Source: Nocardiopsis trehalosi NBRC 14201
Lineage (GTDB): Bacteria; Actinomycetota; Actinomycetes; Streptosporangiales; Streptosporangiaceae
DNA length: 64,000 nt
Assembly: GCF_001552555.1 (NCBI RefSeq)
Contig: NZ_BCRK01000001.1
Location: 1-64,000, forward strand
Reading direction: 5' to 3'
Position 1 is the stretch's first letter. Each line of letters begins with the position of its first letter. The position numbers and the translations under genes are program-made. The notes beneath the pieces were generated by a model that had not been told where the DNA came from, searched no databases, and saw nothing but the letters and a program-made list of their open reading frames with translations. Positions 31,722 through 39,108 of the stretch are shown here, in pieces.

Positions 31722-31738
31722 CTCAGCTCGTCGCAGGT
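31722..31738 (-). repeat. Right copy of 17-bp inverted repeat flanking Tn3 remnant
   Basis: CTCAGCTCGTCGCAGGT is the inverse partner of 30318-30334 with two mismatches, 70 bases after the transposase stop. Confidence 0.4.
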
Positions 31739-31765
31739 AGTAACAATTCACATCCGAGGAGTCAC

Positions 31766-32374
31766 GTGGGTCACGGGTTTCCGAGCGCGAAGTTCTTCCG
31801 CATCGTCAACGAGGGCACCGGGCTGTGCCTGGCCGCCGCGCACGGGGGCACCACCCACGGCGCCCAGAAGGCCCACGACCGCCTGACCGGCGAAGAGGGC
31901 TTCATCCCCTACTCCCACACCAACGACCAGGTCCTGACCGTGCGCAGGCCCCGACACGACCGGGCCGAGGCGTGGTTCTTCTGCGAGCTGGAGAGCTACG
32001 GGGAGGCGTGGTGGCACCTGGTCAACGCCGACAAGGACATTCGCAGCGCGTTCTCCCTGCACGTCGGGCACCTGGACGGCGCCTCCAAACCGGTCGGGCT
32101 GGGCCTGCAGGGCTGGGGCCAGGAGGGCCAGACCCAGTGGACGGCCCGCGACAAGATGTTCTGGCCGGGCCCGCACGAGGACAAGGTCGCCACCCTGCTG
32201 GCCTCCGGCGACGGCGGGTACTGGGCCGTCGCGGCGGAGCGCGGGAGCGCCCCCAACCAGACGTGGCGCTTCGAGGAGGTCGACCTGCCCGGCGAGGCCG
32301 TCCCCGTGCGCAAGAAGGGCATCTACGCGACGCGGGAGGGCCAGGACGCGGGCAAGTGGTACGACGAGTTCTAG
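31766..32374 (+). CDS. Conserved-looking hypothetical protein, possible beta-trefoil
   Basis: A 202-residue soluble protein without signal peptide or membrane segment. It contains repeated aromatic, strand-like stretches: FFRIVNEGTGLCLAAAHGG, EAWFFCELESYGEAWWHLVN and GGYWAVAAERGSAPNQTWRFEE. The pattern (a strand, a Gly/Cys/Leu turn, and a later Q-x-W) recalls ricin-type beta-trefoil carbohydrate-binding folds, but this is inference. GTG 31766 follows CCGAGGAG. It lies just outside the Tn3 remnant, so it may be accessory cargo. Confidence 0.65.
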   Translation: MGHGFPSAKFFRIVNEGTGLCLAAAHGGTTHGAQKAHDRLTGEEGFIPYSHTNDQVLTVRRPRHDRAEAWFFCELESYGEAWWHLVNADKDIRSAFSLHVGHLDGASKPVGLGLQGWGQEGQTQWTARDKMFWPGPHEDKVATLLASGDGGYWAVAAERGSAPNQTWRFEEVDLPGEAVPVRKKGIYATREGQDAGKWYDEF

Positions 32375-32413
32375 CGGCCAAGTCGCCGGTGGCACCCGTC
32401 ACCTCCGAGGGGT

Positions 32414-32440
32414 GGGCCGGCCGCGCAGCGCGGCCGGCCC
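32414..32440. terminator. Hairpin terminator
   Basis: GGGCCGGCCGCG and CGCGGCCGGCCC (12 bp) pair around CAG, 40 bases after the stop of the gene ending at 32374. Confidence 0.6.
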
Positions 32441-32447
32441 CGAGGCG

Positions 32448-32567
32448 TCAGGGCAGCAGGAAGTAGAACGGCTCGTCGCGGGCCGCGCCGTTGGCGCCGG
32501 TCGGCACCGAAACGGTGGTGGCGTTGTCGGCCGGGTGTAAGGCGCCTCGACCGCGCAGAAGGCCGTC
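32448..32567 (-). pseudogene. 3' scrap of an unidentified protein gene
   Basis: On the minus strand an open stretch of 39 codons ends in natural-looking sequence (HPADNATTVSVPTGANGAA, then RDEPFYFLLP and a stop). A stop codon closes it upstream and there is no start, so it is probably the tail of a decayed gene. Family not recognised. The remaining gap to 32658 holds nothing else. Confidence 0.35.
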
Positions 32568-32658
32568 TCACCGGGCCGTTGCCCCTTTCGGCCTTATCTC
32601 GTCTGCCCCCCGTGGAGGCCCTGGGTGGACCGGCGGCCGCGGCGGGCCGGGGCGGGGG

Positions 32659-33300
32659 TCAGCGGCGCGGGGCCGGGGGGCGCTTGCGGAGGTCGACCTT
32701 TCGGGCGGGTGGCGCGGCGGCGTCCGCCGCCGGGGGGCGGTGGGCGAGCGCGGCCGCGACCGGCGGCGTCATCGGGGCCGTGGCGGAACGCGGCGGCTCG
32801 GCGGCGACCCGCTCCCGCGCAGTGGCGGCGTGCGGCCGCTCGGCGGCCGGGGCGGGGGCCGCCTCCCGGGGCGCGTCTGCGGTGGTGGTGGGTGCGGACG
32901 CCCGCTGCCGGCGCTCGTAGCGCCGGTCGTCGATCCGGTCGCGCAGGCGCAGGAACCGGCGCGCCCCCTCGGCCCACCCGTAGACGCCGGCCATGACGAT
33001 CCCCACCGCCAGCAGCGGCGAGAGCGGGCCCGAGGTCACCCACGCCGGCAGCGCCCCCACTGCCTCCAGGGCGACCAGGACCACGGGGATGCCGAACAGG
33101 CCGCCGAAGGCGCCGATCTGCACGACGCCCTTGCGCGCGTAGACGCGGCGCGCGCGCTCGCGCGCCCGCTCCCGCAGCTCCTCGGTGGGCTGCTCGGCGG
33201 CCTTCCGCAGCGCCTCGGCGAGCACCTCTTCGTCCGTAGGCTTCTTGGCGGCCTTCCGCGGCCCTTCGGTGGGCGCCTGCCCGTCCGACGTCCCCGCCAT
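32659..33300 (-). CDS. Membrane protein with charged tails, unknown function
   Basis: A 213-residue protein. The N-terminal 55 residues are charged and helical (KPTDEEVLAEALRKAAEQ, ELRERARERARRVYARKG). Two hydrophobic segments follow (about 58-80 and 93-112), then an Arg-rich stretch (RRFLRLRDRIDDRRYERRQR) and a long Ala/Pro-rich basic tail. This is typical of small actinobacterial membrane proteins of unknown role. The start at 33300 is preferred over one 15 codons upstream because the protein begins more naturally there. Confidence 0.65.
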   Translation of the reverse strand: MAGTSDGQAPTEGPRKAAKKPTDEEVLAEALRKAAEQPTEELRERARERARRVYARKGVVQIGAFGGLFGIPVVLVALEAVGALPAWVTSGPLSPLLAVGIVMAGVYGWAEGARRFLRLRDRIDDRRYERRQRASAPTTTADAPREAAPAPAAERPHAATARERVAAEPPRSATAPMTPPVAAALAHRPPAADAAAPPARKVDLRKRPPAPRR

Positions 33301-33518
33301 CAGCGCCCCCCACACGTGCCGCCCCCCGGCCGGTCCGGAGGGCACCCCGGATCAGGATGGTAGCGGCCCGCTCGCCGGGAACGGCCCGCGGGAGCCGGTG
33401 GGCCCGGGGACACCCGGCCCCACCGGCTCCCGGCGGCGGCACCTCTGGCAAGATCATCCGCGTCCGGCCCGAGAGGCGCGGCCGCGTGCTGGCGCGCCCG
33501 TGCAGACGAGGAGCAGCC

Positions 33519-34646
33519 ATGACCGAGGTGCCGACGGGTGGCGCGCCCGGCGACGCCCGGGCATGGTGGAACGCCCTCGGCGACGGCGACCGCGACCGGC
33601 TGCTCGCGGAGCGCCCCGCCGACGTCGGCGGCCTCGACGGACTGCCGTCCGCCGTGCGCGACCGCGCCAACCGGGCGGTCCTCGCCGCCCACATCGCCCG
33701 TACCGGCGACCCGGGCGCGCGGGCACTGCTCACCGAGATCGGCGGGCCCGACACCGACCCCCGCGACCGCGCCCTGCTCCTGCTGTTCCGGCCGCCGAGC
33801 GCCCCCGACGCCACGGACGGGCAGCTCGCGGTGGCCTTCGGCGACCCCGACCGCGCCGCCAACGTCAACGTCCTCGTGCCCGGCACGGGCAACAACACCC
33901 GGGACCAGCGGTACCTGGTGCCCGGGATGGACATCTCCCGCCGGATGCGCCGCCGCGCCGACACGGTCACCGGCGCGCCGGGCTCCACCGCGACCGTCTA
34001 CTGGCTCGGTTACAAGACGCCGGACCGGATCGTGCCGGACGCGCTGGGCGAAGAGCTCGCCCGGCGCGGCCACCCCGCGCTGACCCGGTTCCTGCACGGC
34101 CTCCGGGCGGCGCGGGCCGACGGCCCGCCCGCGTGGCAGACCGTCTACGCGCGCAGTTACGGCGCGGTCCTCCTCGGCCACGCCCTCTCCGCGACCCCGG
34201 GCTTCCCGGCCGACGCGGTCCTGGTCAGCGGCGCCCCGGGCATGGGGCGGCACGTCCAGTCCGTCCGCGACCTGCACATCGACCCCGACCGGTTCTTCGC
34301 CGCCGGGTCGCCGATCGACCCGATCGTGTACACCCCGGCGGCGGTGCACGGGGCGAACCCGGCCGCTCCGTCGTTCGGCGGCCGACGGGTCGACTCCGGG
34401 CGGATCGGGCACCACGCCTATGCGCGGGAGGACGCCGCCTCCTACATCAGCGCCGTCTACCTCGTCTGCAACCTCCTGGACCGGGTGGCCGCCCCCGCCG
34501 AACGCGGCATCGGGCGCCCGGCGCGGCTCGGCGAGTGGTGGGGGGCGGCGGCGGGGCGGCCCGTCCGCGCCGACCGGGATGCGGCGGCCGACGGGCGCGG
34601 CCACGGGCGGGGGTCCCCCCGACCGGAGCGGCGGTCCCGCCACTGA
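33519..34646 (+). CDS. DUF1023-type alpha/beta hydrolase
   Basis: A 375-residue protein of the actinobacterial alpha/beta-hydrolase DUF1023 family: NVLVPGTGNNTRDQ near residue 115, TATVYWLGYKTPD near 155, the nucleophile region YARSYGAVLLG near 205, and ADAVLVSGAPGMG. The usual GHSYG elbow reads ARSYG, keeping the Ser and Gly. Family members are often toxin-like or cell-envelope enzymes; no activity is known. No signal peptide. ATG 33519 follows GACGAGGAG. The C-terminal 45 residues are low-complexity. Confidence 0.82.
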   Translation: MTEVPTGGAPGDARAWWNALGDGDRDRLLAERPADVGGLDGLPSAVRDRANRAVLAAHIARTGDPGARALLTEIGGPDTDPRDRALLLLFRPPSAPDATDGQLAVAFGDPDRAANVNVLVPGTGNNTRDQRYLVPGMDISRRMRRRADTVTGAPGSTATVYWLGYKTPDRIVPDALGEELARRGHPALTRFLHGLRAARADGPPAWQTVYARSYGAVLLGHALSATPGFPADAVLVSGAPGMGRHVQSVRDLHIDPDRFFAAGSPIDPIVYTPAAVHGANPAAPSFGGRRVDSGRIGHHAYAREDAASYISAVYLVCNLLDRVAAPAERGIGRPARLGEWWGAAAGRPVRADRDAAADGRGHGRGSPRPERRSRH

Positions 34647-34686
34647 GGCCGGCCGGGCGAGGGATATCGACACGGAGGAGGACGGC

Positions 34687-35109
34687 ATGGAGACCAAGGC
34701 CAAGGCGGCGGCCGCCGAGCAGGTCCGGGAGCGCGGCGCCGCTCTCGGCGCGCTGCTGGCGGGGCCGCTGGAGTTCACGCTCGCCGACACGGCGCGCGCC
34801 GAACCGTCGGAGGCGGGCACCGGGGACGGGGCCGTGTACACGGCGTCGGCGAACTTCGTGTACGCGGCCGGGGCGGGCGCGGCGGGCCGGGCGGTGGCGG
34901 ACCTGCACGCCGCCTGGCTGGCGCGGGGCTGGCCGGGGACGCTGCGCCGCTACCCCGACGGGGCGGCCGACGCCACCGCCCGCGACCCCGAGGGGTTCCG
35001 CTACACGGCGGTCGTCCAGCGCGACGGTGCGGGCGTGGCCCTGTGGGTGGAGTCGCCCCGCTACCGCGACCCCGACCCGTCGACCCCGTTCCCCCCGCTC
35101 CGCCCCTAG
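34687..35109 (+). CDS. Hypothetical protein
   Basis: A 140-residue soluble protein with a helical N-terminus (KAAAAEQVRERGAALGALL), a central alpha/beta region (ADLHAAWLARGWPGTLRRYPDG) and FRYTAVVQRDGAGVALWVESPRY near the end. ATG 34687 follows ACACGGAGGAGG, a strong ribosome site that supports a real gene 40 bases after the DUF1023 gene. No family recognised. Confidence 0.7.
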   Translation: METKAKAAAAEQVRERGAALGALLAGPLEFTLADTARAEPSEAGTGDGAVYTASANFVYAAGAGAAGRAVADLHAAWLARGWPGTLRRYPDGAADATARDPEGFRYTAVVQRDGAGVALWVESPRYRDPDPSTPFPPLRP

Positions 35110-35146
35110 CGTTCCCCCGGCTGCGCGGTGCCGGAATTCCGCCGGC

Positions 35147-36115
35147 TCAACCGGTGCGGAGCGCCGGGCCCGGGGCCGTGCGGGCGCGGAAGGTGCGGCG
35201 GTAGGTGTCCGGGGGGACGCCGACGACGCGGTTGAAGTTGCGGCGCAGCGTCGTGGCGGTGCCCATGCCGGTCGCCGCCGCGATGGCGTCGACGCCGTCG
35301 TCGGTGGTCTCCAGGAGCGCCTGGGCGTGGCGGATGCGCTCGGTCAGCAGCCATTGCAGCGGGGTGGTCCCGGTGACCGACCGGAAGTGCCGGCCCAGGG
35401 TGCGCGTGCTCATCCGCGCCCGCCGGGCCAGGTCCGCCACGGTCAGCGGCCGGTCCAGCCGCTCGATCACCCAGGGCAGCAGCTCGGCGAGCGGGTGGTG
35501 GCCCGGGGCGGGCAGCGGGGCGGTGACGAACTGGGCCTGGCCGCCGTCGCGGTGCGGCGGCACGACCAGGCGGCGGGCGACCGTGTTGGCGATCGACGCG
35601 CCGTGGTCGAGGCGGACCAGGTGCAGGCACAGGTCCATGGCCGCCGCCTTGCCGGCGGAGGTCAGCACGCTGCCGCCGTCCACGTAGAGCACGTCCGGGT
35701 CGACGCGCACCCGGGGGTGGCGGTCGGCGAGGGCGCGGGTGTGCGCCCAGTGCGTGGTCGCGCGCCGCCCGTCCAGCAGGCCGGCGGCGGCCAGCACGAA
35801 CGCGCCCGTGCACAGGGAGGCCACGCGCGCGCCCGCGTCGTGGGCCGCGCGCACGGCGTCGACCAGGTCGGCGGGCGGGGCGGCGTCGACGTCGGCCCAG
35901 CCCGGGACGATCACCGTGTCCGCGCGCGCCAGGTGGTCCAGGCCGTGGTCGGGCTCCACCAGGAACCGGCCGACGCGCACCGCGCCCGCCCCGCAGACCG
36001 CGAAGTCGTACCAGGGATCGGCCACGTGGGTCAGGTCGGTGCCGAAGACCTCGTACGCCAGCGACAGCTCCAGGTGCAGCATGCCGTCGGTGACGGCCAG
36101 CGCGACGGTGGTCAT
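35147..36115 (-). CDS. GlxA-family transcriptional regulator
   Basis: A 322-residue regulator with a DJ-1/PfpI sensor domain (residues 1-190; elbow ASLCTGAFVLAAAGLLDG) and an AraC-type DNA-binding domain (residues 215-315; ARMSTRTLGRHFRSVTG, GMGTATTLRRNFNR). ATG 36115 lies 7 bases after the -10-like TACAAT on the minus strand, so the mRNA is probably leaderless. It is divergent from the saccharopine-dehydrogenase-like gene, with a nested palindrome between them. Confidence 0.92.
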   Translation of the reverse strand: MTTVALAVTDGMLHLELSLAYEVFGTDLTHVADPWYDFAVCGAGAVRVGRFLVEPDHGLDHLARADTVIVPGWADVDAAPPADLVDAVRAAHDAGARVASLCTGAFVLAAAGLLDGRRATTHWAHTRALADRHPRVRVDPDVLYVDGGSVLTSAGKAAAMDLCLHLVRLDHGASIANTVARRLVVPPHRDGGQAQFVTAPLPAPGHHPLAELLPWVIERLDRPLTVADLARRARMSTRTLGRHFRSVTGTTPLQWLLTERIRHAQALLETTDDGVDAIAAATGMGTATTLRRNFNRVVGVPPDTYRRTFRARTAPGPALRTG

Positions 36116-36149
36116 GTCCGGAATTGTACGAGCAATGGCGTTCCGGACA
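36115..36149. promoter_or_regulatory. Nested inverted repeat in the GlxA divergent region
   Basis: TGTCCGGAA (36115-36123) and TTCCGGACA (36141-36149) are perfect 9-bp arms around a 17-base centre. The centre contains a second dyad, ATTG-N6-CAAT (36123-36136). The minus-strand -10 TACAAT (36128-36123) lies inside, and one arm touches the GlxA start codon, suggesting autoregulation. Confidence 0.55.
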
Positions 36150-36229
36150 CTCGTCGGCGGCGCCCGGCGCCGCCATGATGATCACGACGGCGGATCGCGA
36201 GGGCGGACCGGTCGAGCGGAGGAGGACCC

Positions 36230-37252
36230 GTGGGAACAGGACCGATGGTGGCGGTGTACGGCGCGTACGGCCACACCGGGCGCTTCGTCGTGGAGCGGCT
36301 GCGGGAGCGCGGGTTCACGCCGGTCCTGTCCGGCCGCGACGCCGACCGGCTGAAGGCGGCGGCCGCCGCCACCGGGGCGGAGGCCCGTCCGGCGGCGGTC
36401 GACGACCCGGCGGCGCTCGACCGCGCGCTGGCCGGGACGGCGGCGGTCGTCAACTGCGCCGGGCCCTTCGCCACGACCGCCGGCCCGGTGGCCGAGGCGG
36501 CGCTGCGCGCCGGAATCCCCTACGTGGACGTGGCGGCCGAGATCGAGGCCAACGCCGACACGCTCGCGCGGTTCGCCGACCGCGCCCGCGCCGCCGGGAC
36601 GGTGGTCCTGCCCGCGATGGCCTTCTTCGGCGGCCTCGGCGACCTGCTGGCCACGGCGGCGATGGGCGACTGGACGGCGGCCGACGAGGTGCACGTCGCC
36701 TACGGGCTGAGCGGGTGGCACCCCACCGCCGGGACCGTGGCCGCGGGCGCGGTCTCCCGCGAGCGGCGGGGCGGCCGGCGCGTCCGCTTCGCGAACGGCC
36801 GGCTGGAGTACCGCCACGACGACCCGCCCACCCTGGAGTGGCCCTTCCCCGAGCCGATGGGGCCGCGAACCGTCATCGGGGAGTTCACGATGGCCGACGT
36901 GGTCACCGTCCCCCACCACCTGGCCGTCCCGGAGGTGCGCACCTACATGACGGCCGAGGCCGCCCGGGAGCTGTCGGGCGCGGACGCGTCCGCCCCGGCC
37001 GGGGCGGACGGGCGCCCCGCCGAGACCTTCCTCGTGGACGTCGTCGTCCGCTCCGGCGGGCGGGAGCGGCGCGCGGTGGCGCGCGGCCGGGACATCTACG
37101 CCGTCACCGCTCCGCTCGTGGTGGAGGCCGTCGACCGCGTCCTCACCGGGCGGGCCCGGACCTCGGGCGCCGTCTCGGCGGGGGCGCTGTTCGACGCCCC
37201 CGACTTCCTGCGCGCGCTGTCCCCGCACATCGCCTGGGAGGCGCGGCCCTAA
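36230..37252 (+). CDS. Saccharopine-dehydrogenase-like NAD(P)-binding protein
   Basis: A 340-residue Rossmann protein. The N-terminus VAVYGAYGHTGRFVVERL carries the nucleotide-binding loop. VVNCAGPFATTAGPVAEAAL and YVDVAAEIEA are typical of the saccharopine dehydrogenase/trans-acting enoyl reductase group. These proteins reduce or oxidise carbonyl substrates or act as partner enoyl reductases; the reaction is unknown. GTG 36230 follows GGAGGAGG. The divergent GlxA regulator is the probable controller. Confidence 0.85.
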   Translation: MGTGPMVAVYGAYGHTGRFVVERLRERGFTPVLSGRDADRLKAAAAATGAEARPAAVDDPAALDRALAGTAAVVNCAGPFATTAGPVAEAALRAGIPYVDVAAEIEANADTLARFADRARAAGTVVLPAMAFFGGLGDLLATAAMGDWTAADEVHVAYGLSGWHPTAGTVAAGAVSRERRGGRRVRFANGRLEYRHDDPPTLEWPFPEPMGPRTVIGEFTMADVVTVPHHLAVPEVRTYMTAEAARELSGADASAPAGADGRPAETFLVDVVVRSGGRERRAVARGRDIYAVTAPLVVEAVDRVLTGRARTSGAVSAGALFDAPDFLRALSPHIAWEARP

Positions 37253-37277
37253 CAGCGGGGGCGGCGGCCGCGCGGGG

Positions 37278-37769
37278 TCAGCGCCCGGTCGCGCCGTCGA
37301 TCAGTTCGCGGATGATGTCGGCGTGCCCGGCGTGCCGGCCGGTCTCCTCGATCAGGTGGACGAGCGCCCACCGCACGCTGGGCGCGGGGCGGCCGGGGCA
37401 CGGCCGGGGAACCGGCGCCCGGAGGTCGGCGCACCCGTCGAGGACGAAGTTGGCCCGCGCGACCGTGCCCCGGTAGCGGGCGACCACGTCGGCGGCGCCG
37501 TCCCCGGGCGCGGCCCGGAACGTCGCCGGCCAGTCGGTGACCTCCTCCCCGAGGAAGGTCGCGCGTTCGACGGCGTCCAGGTGGGTGAGCAGGCCGAGCA
37601 GGTTGGTGCCCGACGGCACCGCGGCCGCGCGGACCCCCGGTTCGGGGGCGTCCTCGACCTTCGCGGCGATCGAGGCGCGCAGGTAGTCGAGGAAGGCGCG
37701 CAGGACCTCGGCCTCGCCGGTCCCGGTCCGGGGCGGCGGGGTGTCGGCGCGGCGCGTGGCGGGGGGCAT
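37278..37769 (-). CDS. DinB-family (DUF664) protein
   Basis: A 163-residue four-helix protein. The tail ALVHLIEETGRHAGHADIIREL is the DUF664 signature, and its His residues, with LLTHLDAVERATF earlier, form the usual metal site. DinB-fold proteins in actinobacteria include mycothiol- or bacillithiol-dependent transferases. ATG 37769 follows AGGAGACCACC. It begins 31 bases after the methyltransferase stop and is probably co-transcribed with it. Confidence 0.88.
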   Translation of the reverse strand: MPPATRRADTPPPRTGTGEAEVLRAFLDYLRASIAAKVEDAPEPGVRAAAVPSGTNLLGLLTHLDAVERATFLGEEVTDWPATFRAAPGDGAADVVARYRGTVARANFVLDGCADLRAPVPRPCPGRPAPSVRWALVHLIEETGRHAGHADIIRELIDGATGR

Positions 37770-37800
37770 GGTGGTCTCCTTCGTCGCGGGCGGGCGGCGG

Positions 37801-38430
37801 TCAGGCGGTGCGGCGGACGAGCAGGACGTGGTCGGTGACCTCGGCGGTGCTCCCGTCCGGGCCGGTGGCGATCCGGCGGGGGGCGTCGGCCCGTTCGACC
37901 GTCCAGCCCGCCGGGTCCAGGGCGATCCCCGCCGCGACCTCGTGCGGCGTCGGGTGCCGCGCCTCGGGGTCCTGGTTCCACGACCACGGCGCGATCGAAC
38001 CGTGGTCGACCACGAGCAGCAGCCCGCCCGGGGCCAGGGCGTGCGCGGCCGCGCGCAGGACGCCGGCCCGGTCCAGGTCGAGGGGGGTGTGCAGGTAGTG
38101 GGCGCTGACCAGGTCGAACGGCCCCTGCGGGGCGAACGCGCCCAGGTCGTGCCGCTCGGCGGCGACCCGGTCGCCCAGGCCGTGGGCGCGGGCGAGGTCG
38201 GTCAGCCGGTCGACCGCCACGGCCGAGATGTCGACGGCGGTGACGCGCCACCCGCGCCGGGCCAGCCACAGGGCGTCGCCGCCTGCGCCGCAGCCGAGGT
38301 CCAGCGCGCGGCCGGGCGGCAGGTCGGTGGCCGTCTCGGTGAGGCGGACGTTCGGCCGGGGGTCGGTGGCGGCGGGCCGGGCCGCGTAGACGCCGTCCCA
38401 GAACGCGACCGCGTCGTCGGTGCTGCTCAT
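37801..38430 (-). CDS. SAM methyltransferase, paralogue of the fusion-protein domain
   Basis: A 209-residue class I methyltransferase. It begins AFWDGVYAARPA, has motif I LDLGCGAGGDALWLARRGW, then TAVDISAVAVDRL, DLVSAHYLHTPLDLDR and LAPGGLLLVVDHG, and ends in VTDHVLLVRR. The last 200 residues of the fused oxidoreductase at 3684-5369 follow the same order almost motif for motif, so the two are paralogues. TehB/thiopurine-type enzymes are the nearest functional guess. It is divergent from the XRE-cupin regulator. Confidence 0.88.
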   Translation of the reverse strand: MSSTDDAVAFWDGVYAARPAATDPRPNVRLTETATDLPPGRALDLGCGAGGDALWLARRGWRVTAVDISAVAVDRLTDLARAHGLGDRVAAERHDLGAFAPQGPFDLVSAHYLHTPLDLDRAGVLRAAAHALAPGGLLLVVDHGSIAPWSWNQDPEARHPTPHEVAAGIALDPAGWTVERADAPRRIATGPDGSTAEVTDHVLLVRRTA

Positions 38431-38491
38431 CGGGGTTCCTTCCGTCGGGGTGCGGCCAGTCTCGCCGGGGACGCGGCGATCCGGCACGCGT

Positions 38492-38511
38492 TCTTGCCGT
38501 TCTGGCAAGAT
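38492..38511 (+). promoter_or_regulatory. Operator overlapping -10 of the XRE-cupin gene
   Basis: TCTTGCC-GTTCT-GGCAAGA (38492-38510) is a perfect 7-bp-arm dyad. It overlaps the -10-like CAAGAT (38506-38511), which is 6 bases before the GTG start, fitting autorepression of a leaderless gene. Confidence 0.6.
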
Positions 38512-38517
38512 GGGCCC

Positions 38518-39093
38518 GTGGACGGTGCGACGGAGGACGTGCTCGACGTGGTCGGGCCCCGGCTGCGCGCGCTGCGGCGCGAACGCGGCATCACCCTCGC
38601 CGCCCTCGCGGCGGCGACCGGGATCTCGGAGAGCACCCTGTCCCGGCTGGAGGGCGGGCGGCGCCGGGCGACCCTGGAACTGCTGCTGCCGCTGGCCCGC
38701 ACCTACGACGTGCCGCTGGACGACCTGGTCGGCGCGCCGCGCACCGGGGACCCCCGCATCCACCTGAAGCCGATCCGGCGGTTCGGGATGGTCTTCGTCC
38801 CACTGTCGCGGCGGCCGGGCGGGACGCAGGCGTTCAAGATGATCATCCCCGCCCGGCCGGAGCCGCTCGAACCGGACCCGCAGACGCACGAGGGCTCCGA
38901 GTGGCTGTACGTGCTCAACGGCCGCCTGCGCCTCGTGGTGGGTGAGCGCGACCTGGTCCTGCCGCCCGGCGAGGCCGCCGAGTTCACCACCTCGCTGCCG
39001 CACTGGCTGGGCGGCGCCGACGGCGGCGCGGTCGAACTGCTCGTCCTGTTCGACCCGCAGGGGGTCCGCGCCCACGTCCGCCGAGGCGCCTGA
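38518..39093 (+). CDS. XRE-family regulator with C-terminal cupin
   Basis: A 191-residue regulator. The helix-turn-helix is TLAALAAATGISESTLSRLE (residues about 26-45). The cupin is residues 95-180 (PQTHEGSEWLYVLNGRLRLVV, PPGEAAEFTTSLPHWLGG) and should bind a small ligand. GTG 38518 is leaderless by position. It is divergent from the methyltransferase-DinB pair, which it probably controls through the dyad at 38492-38510. Confidence 0.9.
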   Translation: MDGATEDVLDVVGPRLRALRRERGITLAALAAATGISESTLSRLEGGRRRATLELLLPLARTYDVPLDDLVGAPRTGDPRIHLKPIRRFGMVFVPLSRRPGGTQAFKMIIPARPEPLEPDPQTHEGSEWLYVLNGRLRLVVGERDLVLPPGEAAEFTTSLPHWLGGADGGAVELLVLFDPQGVRAHVRRGA

Positions 39094-39108
39094 CCGCGCC
39101 GCGGGGGC

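Noticed and set aside
30925-31740. A 271-codon frame beginning with LFGFDLMPRIRNF.
   Set aside because: Only its first 35 codons are Tn3 transposase; after a frameshift near 31050 the rest is out-of-frame shadow of the real C-terminus.
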